Origin: Dermanyssus gallinae
Lineage: Eukaryota; Arthropoda; Arachnida; Mesostigmata; Dermanyssidae
Assembly: GCA_003439945.1 (NCBI GenBank)
Contig: QVRM01001392.1
Location: 1 to 64,000, forward strand
Direction of reading: 5' to 3'
Length of the DNA: 64,000 bases
In this document: positions 43,691 to 56,299 of the stretch, in pieces
Layout of the letters: every line of letters starts with the position of its first letter
How positions within the stretch are numbered: the first letter of the stretch is position 1
The notes under the pieces: model-generated
Seen by the model: only the letters and a program-made list of their open reading frames with translations
Database searches by the model: none
Told to the model about the DNA's origin: nothing
Made by a program: the position numbers and the translations under genes

Positions 43691-45462
43691 TACGAGGGGA
43701 AGGCGGTTGTCAAGTATGAACGCTTGGTTCTGTTAAGAGCCCTCCGACAAATGTTTCTGCATTGCAGCGTCATAGCTACTGGAATGCAGGATATACCGAA
43801 AGGGTGTGGCGCTAGTCATGCGATAGGCTTTCTCGCGACATACGACGACGCTATTAAAGGCGGCCCCTCCCCCTTGGTCTGCCTAACCTTGACCTATAGA
43901 CCCAAGGGAGAACGTGAGCGTCTCTTTTCGTACGATTCGGAGATATTGGGCGGAGACCCAGGGCCGATTTAGCTATTTTCAGTCTGGCAACAGCACTTAA
44001 CCTCACGCCAGACCTAACAGAGGCATTGCTTGCTGAGGGCATCCGTAACTATGCATAATTCCGGTAAAGGTATATGTCGCCAAAAGTACAAAGGGCTCGA
44101 CTTAACGAAGCCACTAGATAAACAATTAAAGCGATAGCAGGAATAGACGGACACCATTGGCACGAGGAAGTATCATTACTCATTCTTTGATGGGCGAGTC
44201 CCTACTTCCTTAGCCAATAATGCCCTTCTTGACGATAACGCCAAGGATGTTGGAATTCGTTGATTGGTATCGTATACTGATTGGCGTGAAATTAGTTTTC
44301 TTTACAGCGGCTAGTCTGAGAGAAAGAAGCTAAAAACCTACGAAGGTACTGTTGATCTTTAGCTCATGAAGAATTCCAAAGTATACCCAGGTCAATGACA
44401 CCATTTACTGACTTACTGTCAAGGACACCATGACTAAATGCAATACAGCCGCTCGCTATATTGCGTTTAGTTATTAATATACGTTCAGGTGCGTTGGGTG
44501 TTATCCTTTTTATTGCGGGACCATTAACTAAAATATGCGGCACGCAAACTGGTTAAGAACACATATTCTCCGCCAGAATGTCGGCAGACTCCTCACATTA
44601 CAGAGGTAATATTGCTTTGCCTGGTATGGTTCCACGCAGAATCCAAAGCAATTCCACTAGGTTTTGAAGTACATTGGATTTAATAAGTTAAGGGGGGGGG
44701 CGGGAGGCTTTATGATACTTCGATAAAAATGTAGAATAAGGTGTTCCGACCCTGTCTGCCCTAGACATAAGTTAATATTTCTTTTATTTAGCTTTGCGGT
44801 AAAGTCGTGACAAATTACCGCTTATAACGTTATGGAAAGCCGGTGTATTCGGGCTGGTAAGCGTCATGATCGTGTTCATCGACCTTCGGCAGCGCGACCT
44901 AGGACAACATCGTCTCCTATAAGTAGACGTGCTGTGAGAGCGGCTTTTATACGTGGTGAGCGCGCTTGGCCGCGTTAGGCCCTTAAAAGCAAGTGCTCTG
45001 CTCTGCCTAGTATAGAATTAGCTGATATAGTTTGACTCGCACACAAACATTTATCCGCATGTTATAGATGTTTTAGGGTACAAGGGGTACGTTTTTATAA
45101 TAGCTTTGAGCCAAAGCTTTGAACCACGACAAACAATTGTTCATGACGTTTAATAACCTGTCTGAGATATGCAACGCATCTCTACTGGTTGCTGATGGTT
45201 AATCTACGTTGTACATATGTACACATGGCCAAGTTAAATTTAGAGTAGTTTAGAGTTGAACATACATGTATCAAACATATGGTGCGAATGCAGTACACTT
45301 ATAAAAAAGTATATATAAAACGCTAACTGTATTTTGCAGTTAGGTTTCAAAACCCAAATCTCAGAAAAGGTCGCTTTAAAATGTATATGTTGCGCCGAGA
45401 CCAAACACGCGAGTGCCCCTAAGATACCCGTTGTAAATTAAACTGCAAATTTTAACGTTCAG

Positions 45463-45465
<3 letters not shown>
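43691..45465. other. Unassigned stretch
   Basis: No recognisable gene was found. A frame at 43,724-43,972 (82 codons) has no family resemblance. A run of eight G lies at about 44,693. Confidence 0.4.

Positions 45466-45508
<43 letters not shown>
45466..45508. repeat. (TA)n microsatellite
   Basis: About 20 uninterrupted TA units. Confidence 0.95.
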
Positions 45509-45512
<4 letters not shown>

Positions 45513-48500
45513 TACATTCAGTGTCTGCCAGAAATATCTAAAACGCACATAGCGAATTGTAGAGCTCGTTGAAGTAAATCTTTTTTTCTAATGGAACAGG
45601 CTTCTGAGAAGTCTTGTTTCCGAGTGAGAGTGATATTACTAAAATCAATGACACTGATGTTATTGTCCGACATAGGAGCAGCACAACATTTGCGATTGCA
45701 AGACATCCAGTTCTTCTAAATTGAGTTATTCTAATTCTCTGAAGAACATATAGCAAGATGCTTCATGGTCGTCTACAAGAGAATTCGGAGAAGGTGAAGC
45801 CCATAACGCTAGGACTATTTTGGACCATACATTTGACCATTTTGGTATCAATCATATGGCAATGCGAGCCGCGATTACGGAATTGTTAAGATTTTTCAAC
45901 GAGCATGTCAAGATTGAATGCATGTAGAAATGACCGAGAGGTTGTTTCTCTAGAGCTTTAACAAGTAATTTCTCTGAGTAGGTCAAGTATGCATGCCCTC
46001 ATTCTCGAAATGCCGAAAAAAAATGTTATTACTCCGCAATCACGGCTCATATTGCCATACAATTGATACCAAAACAATCGACATTATATGCGCCTGGCTA
46101 TGTTAGTTTTTTAGCGCTGTATTTGGTCGTAAAATTATAATTTTGAAGCATTTGGCATAAAAGCTGATAAAATAATCTATTTTTTGCGAAATCTCTTTTA
46201 AACGACCATGTCGCATCTTCTGGCCGGCGCTATATACTCTTCAGAGGTAGCAAACTTTTCTCACAAATACGACGATGTGTATAGCTCTTATATAATAGTA
46301 ATATCGCTCTCACTCCGAAAAAATAAATTATCTATGATAATTAGTCAGTCAATTGATTTTACGCTTTTGCTCTTGATGTAGGGAGAATAAAGTTGTGCTC
46401 TTTCTGAGCCTCCCGAGAATAATAGGGGCCACCTAAATGTGTCACGATAGTATACTTCTTAGTATGCTAGAAAATTCCTCTAATTTTGGAAGTATAACGT
46501 TCTTACTATGGGAAAGTATTTTCTCCGGCATATTGTATAGCGGCCAAAGCGACGCATTCCACCCACCCAATGTATGTAGGTTCTTCCTTTGCTGCCACTA
46601 TTGTTAGGGTAGTTCGGCGTATATTTACTGTATCCCTTGCAAATTCTTCTCATACCGTACGCGATGATAACGTTAACATGCGCCTTGAGAATACTATGTG
46701 TGCACAGCATTCGTGCTATCAGAGTATCTTAATATGTTATCATATCGACACAAATGCCGGCAATCCTAAGTATCTTTAACAAGTTCTCAACCAAACAAAT
46801 CTCCATGGAACATTCTTTTGCAACTCTATGACGTCAACCTCACGTATCAAGGTTGTGTAGCGCGGTAATGGCCGCGCGGATCGAGCGAGATCGAAACGTG
46901 TTAGAGGCTGGCGATACACACAGCACATCTTTTCTGTGAGTATTTAACAATAGCAAATGCCAGTTGTATGTTAGACCTCTACCTTGGCCTTATTGATTGG
47001 GTCCCCCGTTAGCGACGCCAGTTATTCCGGCAGGACGAGTTAGACATAGTGCTTTTTGGGGTTTGAGGAGTCAGTATCAAACAGATCGTTGACTGGGATA
47101 AATAGCCAGTGTGAATGAAAAGGAGAAAAACGCCGCGCCATTGTCATTACCGCTAGCACCATTGGACTGCGTGTGTCGTTGCGTACGTAGTTTTGATAAA
47201 CAGGCGGCGGAAAGTCTGTACCAACAAATGTTTCCCCGTTGTGAAATGCCGTACGACAATTTAGTTAAAGAAACTCAGAATTACCAATCAGCAATGTCTT
47301 AATGACCTTCACTAAGAGTTACTTATTTATTACGTAGTCTTTTTATATATTAAATTAAAGGTTTCTCGACGTTCAATGTGAAGCTCGAATAGATCATTTT
47401 TCATGGCTGATAAAAGGGTAGTTTGCTGGTTCTTGAAAAGCCTGAGAAAATTGCCTTTCGGGCGGTTTTGTAGTCTGCCGTTGACAGATGAAGTCCGAGC
47501 CTCAGCCTTGATGAAAACCGATAGCGAACGCTTTTTTGGTTTGAAACAACGCTTGATGAATTAGAAGGCGGCGGACAGATATGAGGTGACAGGTTGTCGC
47601 CTCCCCCCTCTAATTAGATTTTTTTGCCGACACCTCAGGTCATTTGTGACGTCTAAAGAAACTAACTGACCTCATAATAGCGAGGGCTGTCAGCGACTTC
47701 TGCAGATCCACAACAAAATAGCTGTCCGAACTGTCCTGTTTTAATTCTCCCTCACCAAGAAACACTATCATTATAGTCCTTTGTCCTAACATGCCTGGTT
47801 ACATAATTTAGATATAAGCCGAAGAAATAACTTGACATCTCAAAATTATAGTTGCACCAATTTGAAAATAAATATCCTTATTGACGCTCTTTTAAGCTTT
47901 AGATCATATGCTTCATGATCGGGCAAGCTATGGATTGTGTCCTTAGAAAAAGTGCCTTTCGCGCCAGTGAGGTGCCCTTGGCTTTCATGTCTACATGCGT
48001 CTAAGCAAATAATATATGAAGGGCAATGCTTTGTGCATTAATCACGGCTAGATTAACAACAATTTTCGATGAAATGGATAAAATAAATTTAAGTATATAA
48101 AAACTCTCTATCACATGTTTTTTTTTCTATTAGTTGCGTCCCTGCAATAAATACAACACCAAACTCGCAGAAATGCATGTATTTTAATTTGCTTGTCATA
48201 TTTGGTACAGAGTAGGCGTTAAAGTATATACATTTCAATTTCACACCACAAGTCACGAGGCTAGATTTGGTTTGTGTTAATAGTGATACAGAAATCCTGC
48301 TACACATCTAGGTACTTCCTTTGTGCGGATTCCAGTGACAGAAAGGCTGTCGGAGTATTCATGTTCATTCATGTTGAGTTTCCTGCAGCGTGAACCGTCC
48401 AGTGTTGTAGCAGCTTAAAAACGTGATATGGGAGATAATTTAAATGTGGTGATTCAACAAATTTCTGCGTTTGTATAGTTTTCTCGACGCGCGGTGTCAA

Positions 48501-49689
48501 TTTTAAAATTAAGTGGATCATACAGTACCTGCACAATAGTATCGCCGCGTCTTTGGCAAACGATTTGAAATGTAAAGCGAATATCTAGCGGAATTCAGGC
48601 TTGAGGTCTGGACAACATTGAGCAAAATGACTGCCATACATAATGCATTATCGTAAATGCTTCTATACTTGCCAATGCACTATTTAATTTTGTCAATAAA
48701 TTGAGTAAGTTGCTCACCGCCTGTGCAGCCTATTGTCTCAACTTGTTAGAACTTGCTCTTCAGAATCGACCATCTTAAATAGCTGTAGAACTGTTTGCAT
48801 ATTTCAAAAAACCGTTTAAGCCTTCGAAGACGCGTGTCATCCCATTGCTATATAAAGAAGCTTTTTTTTGGAAGGAGAGTAAAATGCATTTACGCACTGG
48901 CGCAGCGGGCATAGCATGGGAGCCTACCCGCGCAGTGTGAGACCCGACCCCGACGTCTGGACTTTGTTCCGTCGAGACCCATACCCACTAAACACACCCC
49001 CCCCTTAAGCTTCATACTCTGTCAGCCCGAATCTTCATTTAATAGTGCTACAGCGACTGACAGGTGCTGTGGCGGGTGCCAATCGGATCAAGCGGCCGTG
49101 ATCACCCCCGGGTTCCCCATTTCAGCAGACACGCCTTGCCCATTAACCTAGGAACCCGGTTTTCTGTAAGCAGTACCGCCGTCCTGCTGTCCGGAACGTC
49201 GTTAAAGCCGTTCTGTTCTGAGATTAAACTTATCTTTCATTATCCCTTCAGCCAGCCAGGAAATCTTCCCCTTATATATAGAGAAGCTAAACATACTGAA
49301 GTGTTCGAAAGAAAATTCTGTTTGGTCCGAAAGCCTGCATTTTGAATTCAAATATCGACTAAACGCGGAGACCCGATCTTCTGGAGGGAGGCTGTGATTG
49401 AATTAAAAATGTATCCGTTGTCTTGTTCTCTCTTAAAAAAAGGAAGAAGATCAAAAGAAGTCACGCACTACCACGGGCTCGTAACAAATGCCGACTAGGG
49501 CAGTTTGAGAGTCGATTCTGACGATAGGAGAGTCTTGGTTCTCTTCTGTCGAGGTCCATCTTCCGTCCCCTACGAGCTTAGAATTATCGTGAGGGATATG
49601 ATCGATACACCGAAGGCCGGACATGTTGAAGGCATATCTAGGGATTTTCCCTAGACATCTCAACATGTCCAGCCTACAGTGTATGGTAG
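45509..49689. other. Long gene-poor and repeat-poor stretch
   Basis: Over about 4.2 kb I saw no transposon domain, RNA gene or convincing exon. The best open frame is 47,111-47,302 (63 codons, MNEKEKNAAPLSLPLAPLDC...), which I do not recognise. A hairpin lies at 49,619-49,670 (GGACATGTTGA and TCTAGGGA with inverted copies and a small internal mismatch). Very old, unrecognisable repeats are possible. Confidence 0.4.
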
Positions 49690-49875
49690 TGTATGTAAAA
49701 CATAAAAAATGATTGTGGCAGCATGACCGCTAACTCTACGCGGCATGGTTTATCTTTCTATTCTCAGTGAACATTGCTTAACAAAAAATTCGATCAACAT
49801 TAGGGATTGAACCAGGAACATCTCGGTAGATGACAACTATGACAAGCGCACTAGTCCCCAGTATATTTCTGTTGG
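49690..49875 (-). mobile_element. SINE-b copy 1 (5' part)
   Basis: Read on the minus strand, a degenerate tRNA-like head (B box near GGTTCAATCCC) starts at about 49,870. The body that follows includes GTTAAGCAATGTTCACTGAG, matching GTTAAGTGATGCTCATTGAG in the copy at 50,040-50,340. The copy breaks off at about 49,690. It lies in the same orientation as copy 2, about 165 bases away. Confidence 0.6.
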
Positions 49876-50039
49876 CGTTATAGCCACTCTCAGTACTGTC
49901 GTTGGTACTACTGATGTCTGCCTTTTTTCCATTGTTACTCTCGTTGTTCGGTTCCAATCCAGTTTTCACAATTATGTTGTTTATTTTGCTACTAGTTGGT
50001 TTGCAATGATTATAAATGTCCGATAAGGCTAGCATAAAG

Positions 50040-50340
50040 CAATTGGGATGGATAAATTTATTTTTCGCTTGACATGGATACCCAAATGCACATGTCCTTT
50101 TTCTATCAGGGGCGCTTAGAGCGGTAGCAGCGGCGGGCCTCTTGATTTATCTATGTTTTCCCCAGCAGCCCCTTTGGCAGCATAGTTGCCGGCTCTCAGC
50201 GGCTTGGTTTATCAGTTATTCTCAATGAGCATCACTTAACGAAAATTTGAACAACAACAGGAATCGAACCGACGACGCCCCAGGAGATGACAACCATGGC
50301 TAGCGCATTAGCCTTCATTGACGACTCAATTATCAATTTT
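50040..50340 (-). mobile_element. SINE-b copy 2, nearly complete
   Basis: The minus-strand order is a tRNA-like head with a perfect B box (GGTTCGATTCC, 50,262-50,272), a body with GTTAAGTGATGCTCATTGAG, then CCGCTCTAAGCGCCCCTGAT, and an end TCAAGCGAAAAATAAATTTA at about 50,050. The total is about 300 bases. The same blocks in the same order are found at 60,715-61,010, and the 3' half at 59,190-59,322, which defines a SINE family. It is presumably transcribed by RNA polymerase III and moved by a LINE. Confidence 0.72.
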
Positions 50341-50389
50341 GTCTACTATGGAGAACATGACAACGGAGAACGGGCACGTGCCGACTGCT

Positions 50390-50391
<2 letters not shown>

Positions 50392-50450
<59 letters not shown>
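50392..50450. repeat. (TA)n microsatellite
   Basis: About 26 TA units next to the 5' side of SINE-b copy 2. Confidence 0.95.
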
Positions 50451-51555
50451 GGTACAACGGTTGCCTGGCGAAGTCTTGTCAAAGTCGTAGCGTGCATTTG
50501 CAACTTAATTGCTGACAAAGTACAAAAGAAAAGAAAACATGATTGACGCGCCAAAATGCGCGGCGTGAGCGTAGAACGCTACAATGTCGATGGTTGATAA
50601 TTCGTTTTTCTGTTCTAGCGTTTCTGAAAGCGTTGAAAATAATTGGAAACAACTGACGTAAGAAACGAAATCCTTTAGGGAGGGCGGTAGGAATGTTTTG
50701 GTTTAGTTCTTAAGTCGGTGATGTGTCAAATATATCTTGATACATAGACACATTCTTGAATATAGATGTTTGTACCCCGTCACACCAGGACTGGCGTCTC
50801 AGACGTAGAAAGGTGACAGCATCCAACAAAGCCTTCTTATTTCGCATGTGTTCTTGGTGCTTATATGATTGCGTAGACGCCTTTCGGGCAGCACAATTAT
50901 CATTTGCATCAAAAGAAAACCTGTTTAAAAATATATCCTCGTGTTTTACTACGATGTCGACACTATGAAGAAAGCAAACCCAGCAATTCTTAATATGCAA
51001 ATTAATCGAGGGAGTACCGGAGAGAGTGTGCAATGTGGTAGAATAAACAAGCAGTTTCTTGGCCAGAGCGATGCTAATTCCAATCTGGTTGTGCAATTGC
51101 AGAGTTTTCTATCGCCAGAGACTTGGGTGGAAATAGAGGTATATATAATCACCCGCCGGTAACTTAACCAGCGAAAGAGTACACATATGTAGTGTACAAA
51201 AGGTCTAGCAATGTCTCCGGCGCATCGGAAACCTTTCTTCTTGTAGTAGACTTCTCGAAGACCTGGACCGCCAAAAAATGACCACTGCAAAAAGGCTTAC
51301 CACTCTCCTTTACAAGCAGTAATAACCACGAGAGAGTGGCATAGTTTGTGGTGGAACCCATGGAGAGCGAAGCGGGTGTTCTCAACGAGCCTCGATCGAT
51401 ACGAGCGCATCGTGTACTTCGCGCATTGTGCCTGTTGACTGCGGCGGAAATATTTGAATAGGCCTGTCCGTAACATTTTCGAACCTTTCGCGCCGGCCTA
51501 GACACTTGCCGATAATGGGCCAAACTCTAGAAAGCTAACATCAATCATTTAATAA
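50451..51555. other. Unassigned stretch
   Basis: Frames of 113-128 codons on the minus strand (50,710-51,096; 50,949-51,290; 51,164-51,523) show no recognisable domain. The last could be the decayed downstream end of the RLE LINE at 51,556-52,215, but this cannot be shown. Confidence 0.35.
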
Positions 51556-52215
51556 TCAGGATATCGCCTTCGATGTCGACATCGATTTCCTTCGTCGGGC
51601 GAATGGCGCCGCGTTTACAATCGAATTGCCTTCTGATGGCAGACGATGGGCTACCCTTTGTATTCTGAAATAGGAGCAGGGGGAATCGCTTTTCCAACGA
51701 TTTCTTATACCCTTATTTCCGGCCCCCACAAACGCCGTGGCATGTATGCACACGACACAGCAACGTCTTATATGTACAAGCAGGCCAGGATCTCTCATGC
51801 AAGAGGTTAACGTTTTACCGTCTGGTCGCAGCTTACTATTGACGCCAAGGTCGAGTGGCTCTCACAGCCGGCATCACTGCACTTTGCAGTACACGGCAGA
51901 CAACGCCCTCATTGTACTCAGTGTTGTGGCCGACGCTGTATTGACACGATAGACCGTGCTTTCTTGCTGTTTTTACAGAGAACCGATACGGGTTGCATAG
52001 ATGAGTTGCACAAAACAAGCCGCACCCCCACCCGAGCCGCAGACCAGACACAATGCGAGGTGTTTCATTGCCCAACATCGTACCTGGTTGCGACGAGGAA
52101 AAGGCCTGTAGCCACTCGCTACTACTCATGTAGTTCAAGCAGGCTTGCAGCCTAGCCTTATTAGCCGTCGTTTGCACCTGAGAAAAGAGGGCAACTTGGT
52201 TCGGCTCCACGGGGC
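51556..52215 (-). mobile_element. RLE-type LINE remnant (element D)
   Basis: The minus-strand frame at 52,210-51,836 reads ALFSQVQTTANKARLQACLN, SSEWLQAFSSSQPGTMLGNE, TPRIVSGLRLG and, past a degraded knuckle, RKHGLSCQYSVGHNTEYNEG. This is the block before and including the H-x3-C end of the CCHC knuckle (compare GLHPLSC in element B). A frame change leads to SKLRPDGKTLTS (endonuclease PDG box) and DVAVSCAYM (from WDVTVSxxx). The end is too decayed to align. It is inactive. Confidence 0.7.
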
Positions 52216-52900
52216 AATGCAGTCACGTTGTTTCCCAGGCGCACTTTGAGTGAGCACTCAGGTGTTGTTCGAACCACCTCGTCGGAAGCATTAGGTAGGT
52301 AATCTCTGTTGAACGTCGGATAATACCGTATAAGATAAATTAAGCGAATCTGCTAAATCAGTTAAGTTTTTTTTATGTCAAGCAGTTAACAGTTCAACAT
52401 TTTCCCCTGTTAATCGCTTGATATAAAAAACATTTTATCATACTGAGGCGGTCGTATCATCTTTGCCGTCGTGCGATAGTCACGTCAGTTTTCTGCGACC
52501 AAGTCACATTTCCTTTCCTTGAGTTTGGCCCGAAACAACCTTGAAATGTTGGGCCTGTTTAGTATCGTAAAGGTTAGCAGGCAAATCGCCTGCAAACAGT
52601 CTATCATCGAAGTATCGCAGTTGCAATTCTGTTTGGGACTCAGCAAAAAAGGACAAGTCCACTGCCCCACAGGTCCTCCCTCGCCAATATTAGTTGGACA
52701 AAAACGGCACGTCTAGTAGGTAGCGGCATAGCAGCAAACAAGGGCTTTTCCGTTTGACACAATTTAAATGGTGGAATCTTCGCACTAAGTTTTAAAAAAA
52801 GTTTGAAATCTATTTTTACCAGAATCCTATTATTCACCCCATTCAACACACAGAAGTGACATGAGCTACAGCCTACTGCAGATCTCAGACTATTTTCAAA

Positions 52901-52902
<2 letters not shown>
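52216..52902. other. Unassigned stretch
   Basis: No coding or RNA feature could be supported. Confidence 0.4.

Positions 52903-52964
<62 letters not shown>
52903..52964. repeat. (TA)n microsatellite
   Basis: About 31 uninterrupted TA units. Confidence 0.96.
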
Positions 52965-52966
<2 letters not shown>

Positions 52967-53234
52967 GAGTTCTAGCAATACTTAAGAGGAATTAAAAGAT
53001 TCATGTTAAAAGATTCATGGGGAGCGGAAATGTCTTATTTAGGAGTGACAATGTAATTACTAAAATATAGTATATAGACGTGGCTGAATGGACATCGCTT
53101 TGCAAAGTGTACGATTTCGGAAAATTTATTATTCGAAAGACATTCCTAGCGTACCAAAAACCGAAAATTCTGCTTTGTTATAAAATGCGCATCCTCCTGT
53201 ATGTATGTGTCTAATGAGTACTGGCAAAATGTTG

Positions 53235-53268
<34 letters not shown>

Positions 53269-53420
53269 CTTTAGCAAACCACGTTACTTCACTGAAATAA
53301 CTCTCACATAGTTGGCAAACGCCAACAAACAGTGTTACGGGAACTTGGTTGCAGTGACAGTGCAACCACGTTGAAGAGCAATGCTGACTTTAGGAAACGA
53401 AGTCTCAATTATCATAACTG
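52965..53420. repeat. AT-rich stretch with a second (TA)n tract
   Basis: A second (TA)n tract lies at 53,235-53,267. The rest shows nothing recognisable apart from a tandem ATTCATG..AAAAGATTCATG near 52,993. Confidence 0.6.
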
Positions 53421-54499
53421 ATGAGGACGCGTGTTATAATTGACGTGTTCCCGGCGTGGAAATGTTTCTCGCTATCCAACTCGCAATGCACAACCACATA
53501 TCACCTACCCTTCTGTATCATTGGATCGAGGCCCACCTCGGCAGAAATACCGTACAATTCATCGACGCCACATTCGGTCGTTTGCCCAATCGTCGTTTGT
53601 GTTTGCAACGGTGGTTGCTGCGGCCGCTTCGTGGTGGCGGTAAAACCGGCGTACAAGCTCAGCTCTGTATGCCGTATCGTGTATACCGGGCGGCTTAGCT
53701 AGAGTAGGCAATCGACCAAGTATGAAAGCCGGGGGGGGGGGGGGGGGTTCGAATAGCGGCTATAACAAATATGAGTAGCATTTCGTTGCAATGCGAGCGG
53801 CAAGAGACGTCTATTCTCGCCTGGGCCATCAACGCGCAGAGCAGCTGCAGCAGCAGCAGCAGCAGTAGCAGACTCGGTACATGACGTTGATCGTTCGCTA
53901 GCAACGTGGCTCTCTCTTTTATTTGCGGTCGTGCGAGGCCCACCACGCTTCCAATACGGTTTACATGGCTCAACCAACCGACCGACCATTCGACCTAGTC
54001 TACCAGCTATGCCTAACGCCGCCATACCTATCTATCTACTTGTTCTGCTGGCAGCACGCGGTTCGTCGGCTCCTCCTCGCAAGCCTCCAAAAGGCTGGCC
54101 CGAGTATGAGATGGGCGCTCGTTGACTGCTTCGATGCACTCCATCGATCCGATACGCCAGGCCCGGCCATCTCGATAGATCAACCACCTCCTCCTCTCGA
54201 ACCGTCGCTCTGGCTGCGAAAAGGTAGAGCAATGTTGTTGACGACGACGACGACGACGCATCGAAGGCCCGAAACGGAGATAAACAATCCCTAAACATCT
54301 TCCGCGCCAGCACGCCATTGTCGGGGTCGGCCATTCTATTTGGCCTGATCGTGTGGCATTTTCGCCTGAAGCAAATGGCTTTGCCACTTTTCTGGCCTAA
54401 CACTTTTTCAGATCAGACGGTGGCGGTTACTAATGCCATTCGATGTAGAAAGAGCGCAATAGGTAACAAAGGCAACACGCAGCTCACATAGCGTCCTAC
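53421..54499. other. GC-rich, low-complexity stretch
   Basis: This region is more GC-rich than its surroundings and has a run of about 17 G at 53,731-53,748, a CAG run at about 53,838-53,870 and a GAC run at about 54,240-54,258. Overlapping open frames on both strands reflect composition more than coding. A 38-codon frame at 54,009-54,125 begins with a signal-peptide-like hydrophobic stretch (MPNAAIPIYLLVLLAARG), but it has no clear continuation and is not called as a gene. Confidence 0.4.
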
Positions 54500-54500
54500 C

Positions 54501-54534
<34 letters not shown>
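54500..54534. repeat. (ATA)n microsatellite
   Basis: About 11 trinucleotide units of the same TAA class that flanks elements A and B. No RLE LINE was recognised beside it. Confidence 0.95.
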
Positions 54535-54535
<1 letters not shown>

Positions 54536-56299
54536 TCGGTTAGGGGAGACATCAAGGAACGAGACGAAGCCCACAAAACTATTGCTGCCGTTTTACCAGG
54601 CTACAGGCGAGTTAACCCGGCCGAGTTAGAGGTATTTTCAAGACCTTGAGAGATAAACGCCGCACGTTGCTACAGACACGTTGGCCATGCACTCACAAGC
54701 GGCACTATGCCTTTGGAGATTTAGTTTAGGTTCCCCGAAATTCAACTACACACTGCGCACCTCACCGACAAGCCAATGTCCTGACGCCCTGCAAGCATAT
54801 GACGACTCTACGAGAGACATACTAAGTGAAGTCCTTAACAGTGACTTCACCCACGTCTCAGCGTGCGGGTGTACCTAGGGCTGACGACGGCACCCTTGGA
54901 ACGATCATACAGCTTATGATTAAGTTACGCGACGACTGGACCAGCATTGTTCGCGCCATGGAGAACATCCTGCGCGCTATGGAAAAGAAAAACCTTTATT
55001 GCATGACATCATCCTGTGGGGCATCCCGGGATAGCTAAATTCTTAAACTATCTTCCCCCTCCAATCGTTTGAAGTTTTGCTTATGCAGTTCCCGATCGAT
55101 TGCCGGAATTGGGACATGACTGGTTTTTAGTGGGTTGGAGCCCCACACTACCGGCTGACACTTGCAGACCAGTTCCCTGCGGTGGTGTCCGCGTGTGCGT
55201 ACCGCATTTTCCAATTAGTCCTTTAAAAATAAAAATATTTTACCGACGGTACGTGGCGAAGAATAGCCCTAGTAATATCGTCGTAAGCAGCGAGACATTC
55301 GGTATATTTGAAAGTCAGGAACGATTGCACCATGTAGATAGATCTTAGACCAGGACTGTGCCTCCAAGGACAAAAGGTTGCTTGCATGTGCATAATTGTC
55401 AAACATGTCGACGTGCTTCTGACAAAGGATTCCCGTTTTACGTGGGATTTCTTCATACATAAAGGAAGCACCCAGAACATCTAAGTCAGTCCGCTTTGTG
55501 TGAATTATACCGTGTGCGCAATGTGTGACGCTATTTTGTTCGGGCGGCAGTTCCATTGTTACCATCAGCTTGTTTAATCTCCGCTTGGCGTACACCATAT
55601 TTAAAGAGCCCCTAAAGTCACGGCCCGAATTAAACTTGTCTAACGTGTGATGCATGCTGCGGCGCAGCATTCACTTGCTCTACGGGATATGACTTTAGCG
55701 AGCCTTAAAGTCGTGCCGAAAATTTGTTTGGATCAAATTGAAGGTCAGGATTTGAAGTAAAAGGTATTTTACTATGCGAACTATTTTGATAGGTTGACTT
55801 TGAGGAGACATCAAAGGTTGATGACAAGTGGTGTAAGCTTTCAGTTCTTAAGAGGTTCTTACACAACGACCACCATGTGCATGCAAATATGTAGGACCTG
55901 AGAGTAAGGCAAAGCCGTTTGAGGGTTGTTATCAATAGATTCATCGGTACTATGCGATTGTTAGCTGATAATTAAAAGTCTCTTGTTTAAGTAGAACTGC
56001 AATCGGCAGTTACAGAAAGCGCTAGGAGATCTGAATCTCAACTACCGTTTTAAACAGGCTTAATAATTAGGTTCTCGTCCAGCCATGTTGATAGAATATG
56101 TTTTATGGTTTTTCATATTTCTAGAACAGCGCTGATAATATGTGAGGAGTTGTTTGACAAAAACTTGGAAAAAAAAATTGTTCTTAGTTTCCGGTTGTCA
56201 TTTTGCACGCATCTTCAGCGAGGTATGTTATTTGTTTCAGAATCTGGCCTTTTTAATGCAAAGGTCGGCGGGAGAGATTGGTAAGTACTGTTGAGTTTT
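54535..56299. other. Unassigned stretch
   Basis: The longest frame (55,269-55,670 minus, 133 codons) has no recognisable domain. A frame at 54,826-55,038 contains IKLRDDWTSIVRAMENILRA, which looks helical but is not identifiable. 55,116-55,240 resembles 21,617-21,720. Confidence 0.35.
55116..55240 (+). repeat. Dispersed repeat, copy 2 of 2
   Basis: It shares GACTGGTTTT, GGAG..CCAC.CTAC and TTCCAATT..YCCTTTAAA with 21,617-21,720, in the same order with a longer middle. Its origin is unknown. Confidence 0.4.

Noticed and set aside
50255..50330. Functional tRNA gene on the minus strand
   Set aside because: The B box is perfect but no cloverleaf with a paired acceptor stem could be drawn, and the sequence is the head of a repeated SINE.
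53699..54403. Several overlapping 100-codon frames as exons
   Set aside because: They overlap on both strands in a GC-rich, low-complexity segment, a pattern expected from composition alone.
55269..55670. 133-codon minus-strand frame as a gene
   Set aside because: No recognisable domain, repeat relation or splice context.
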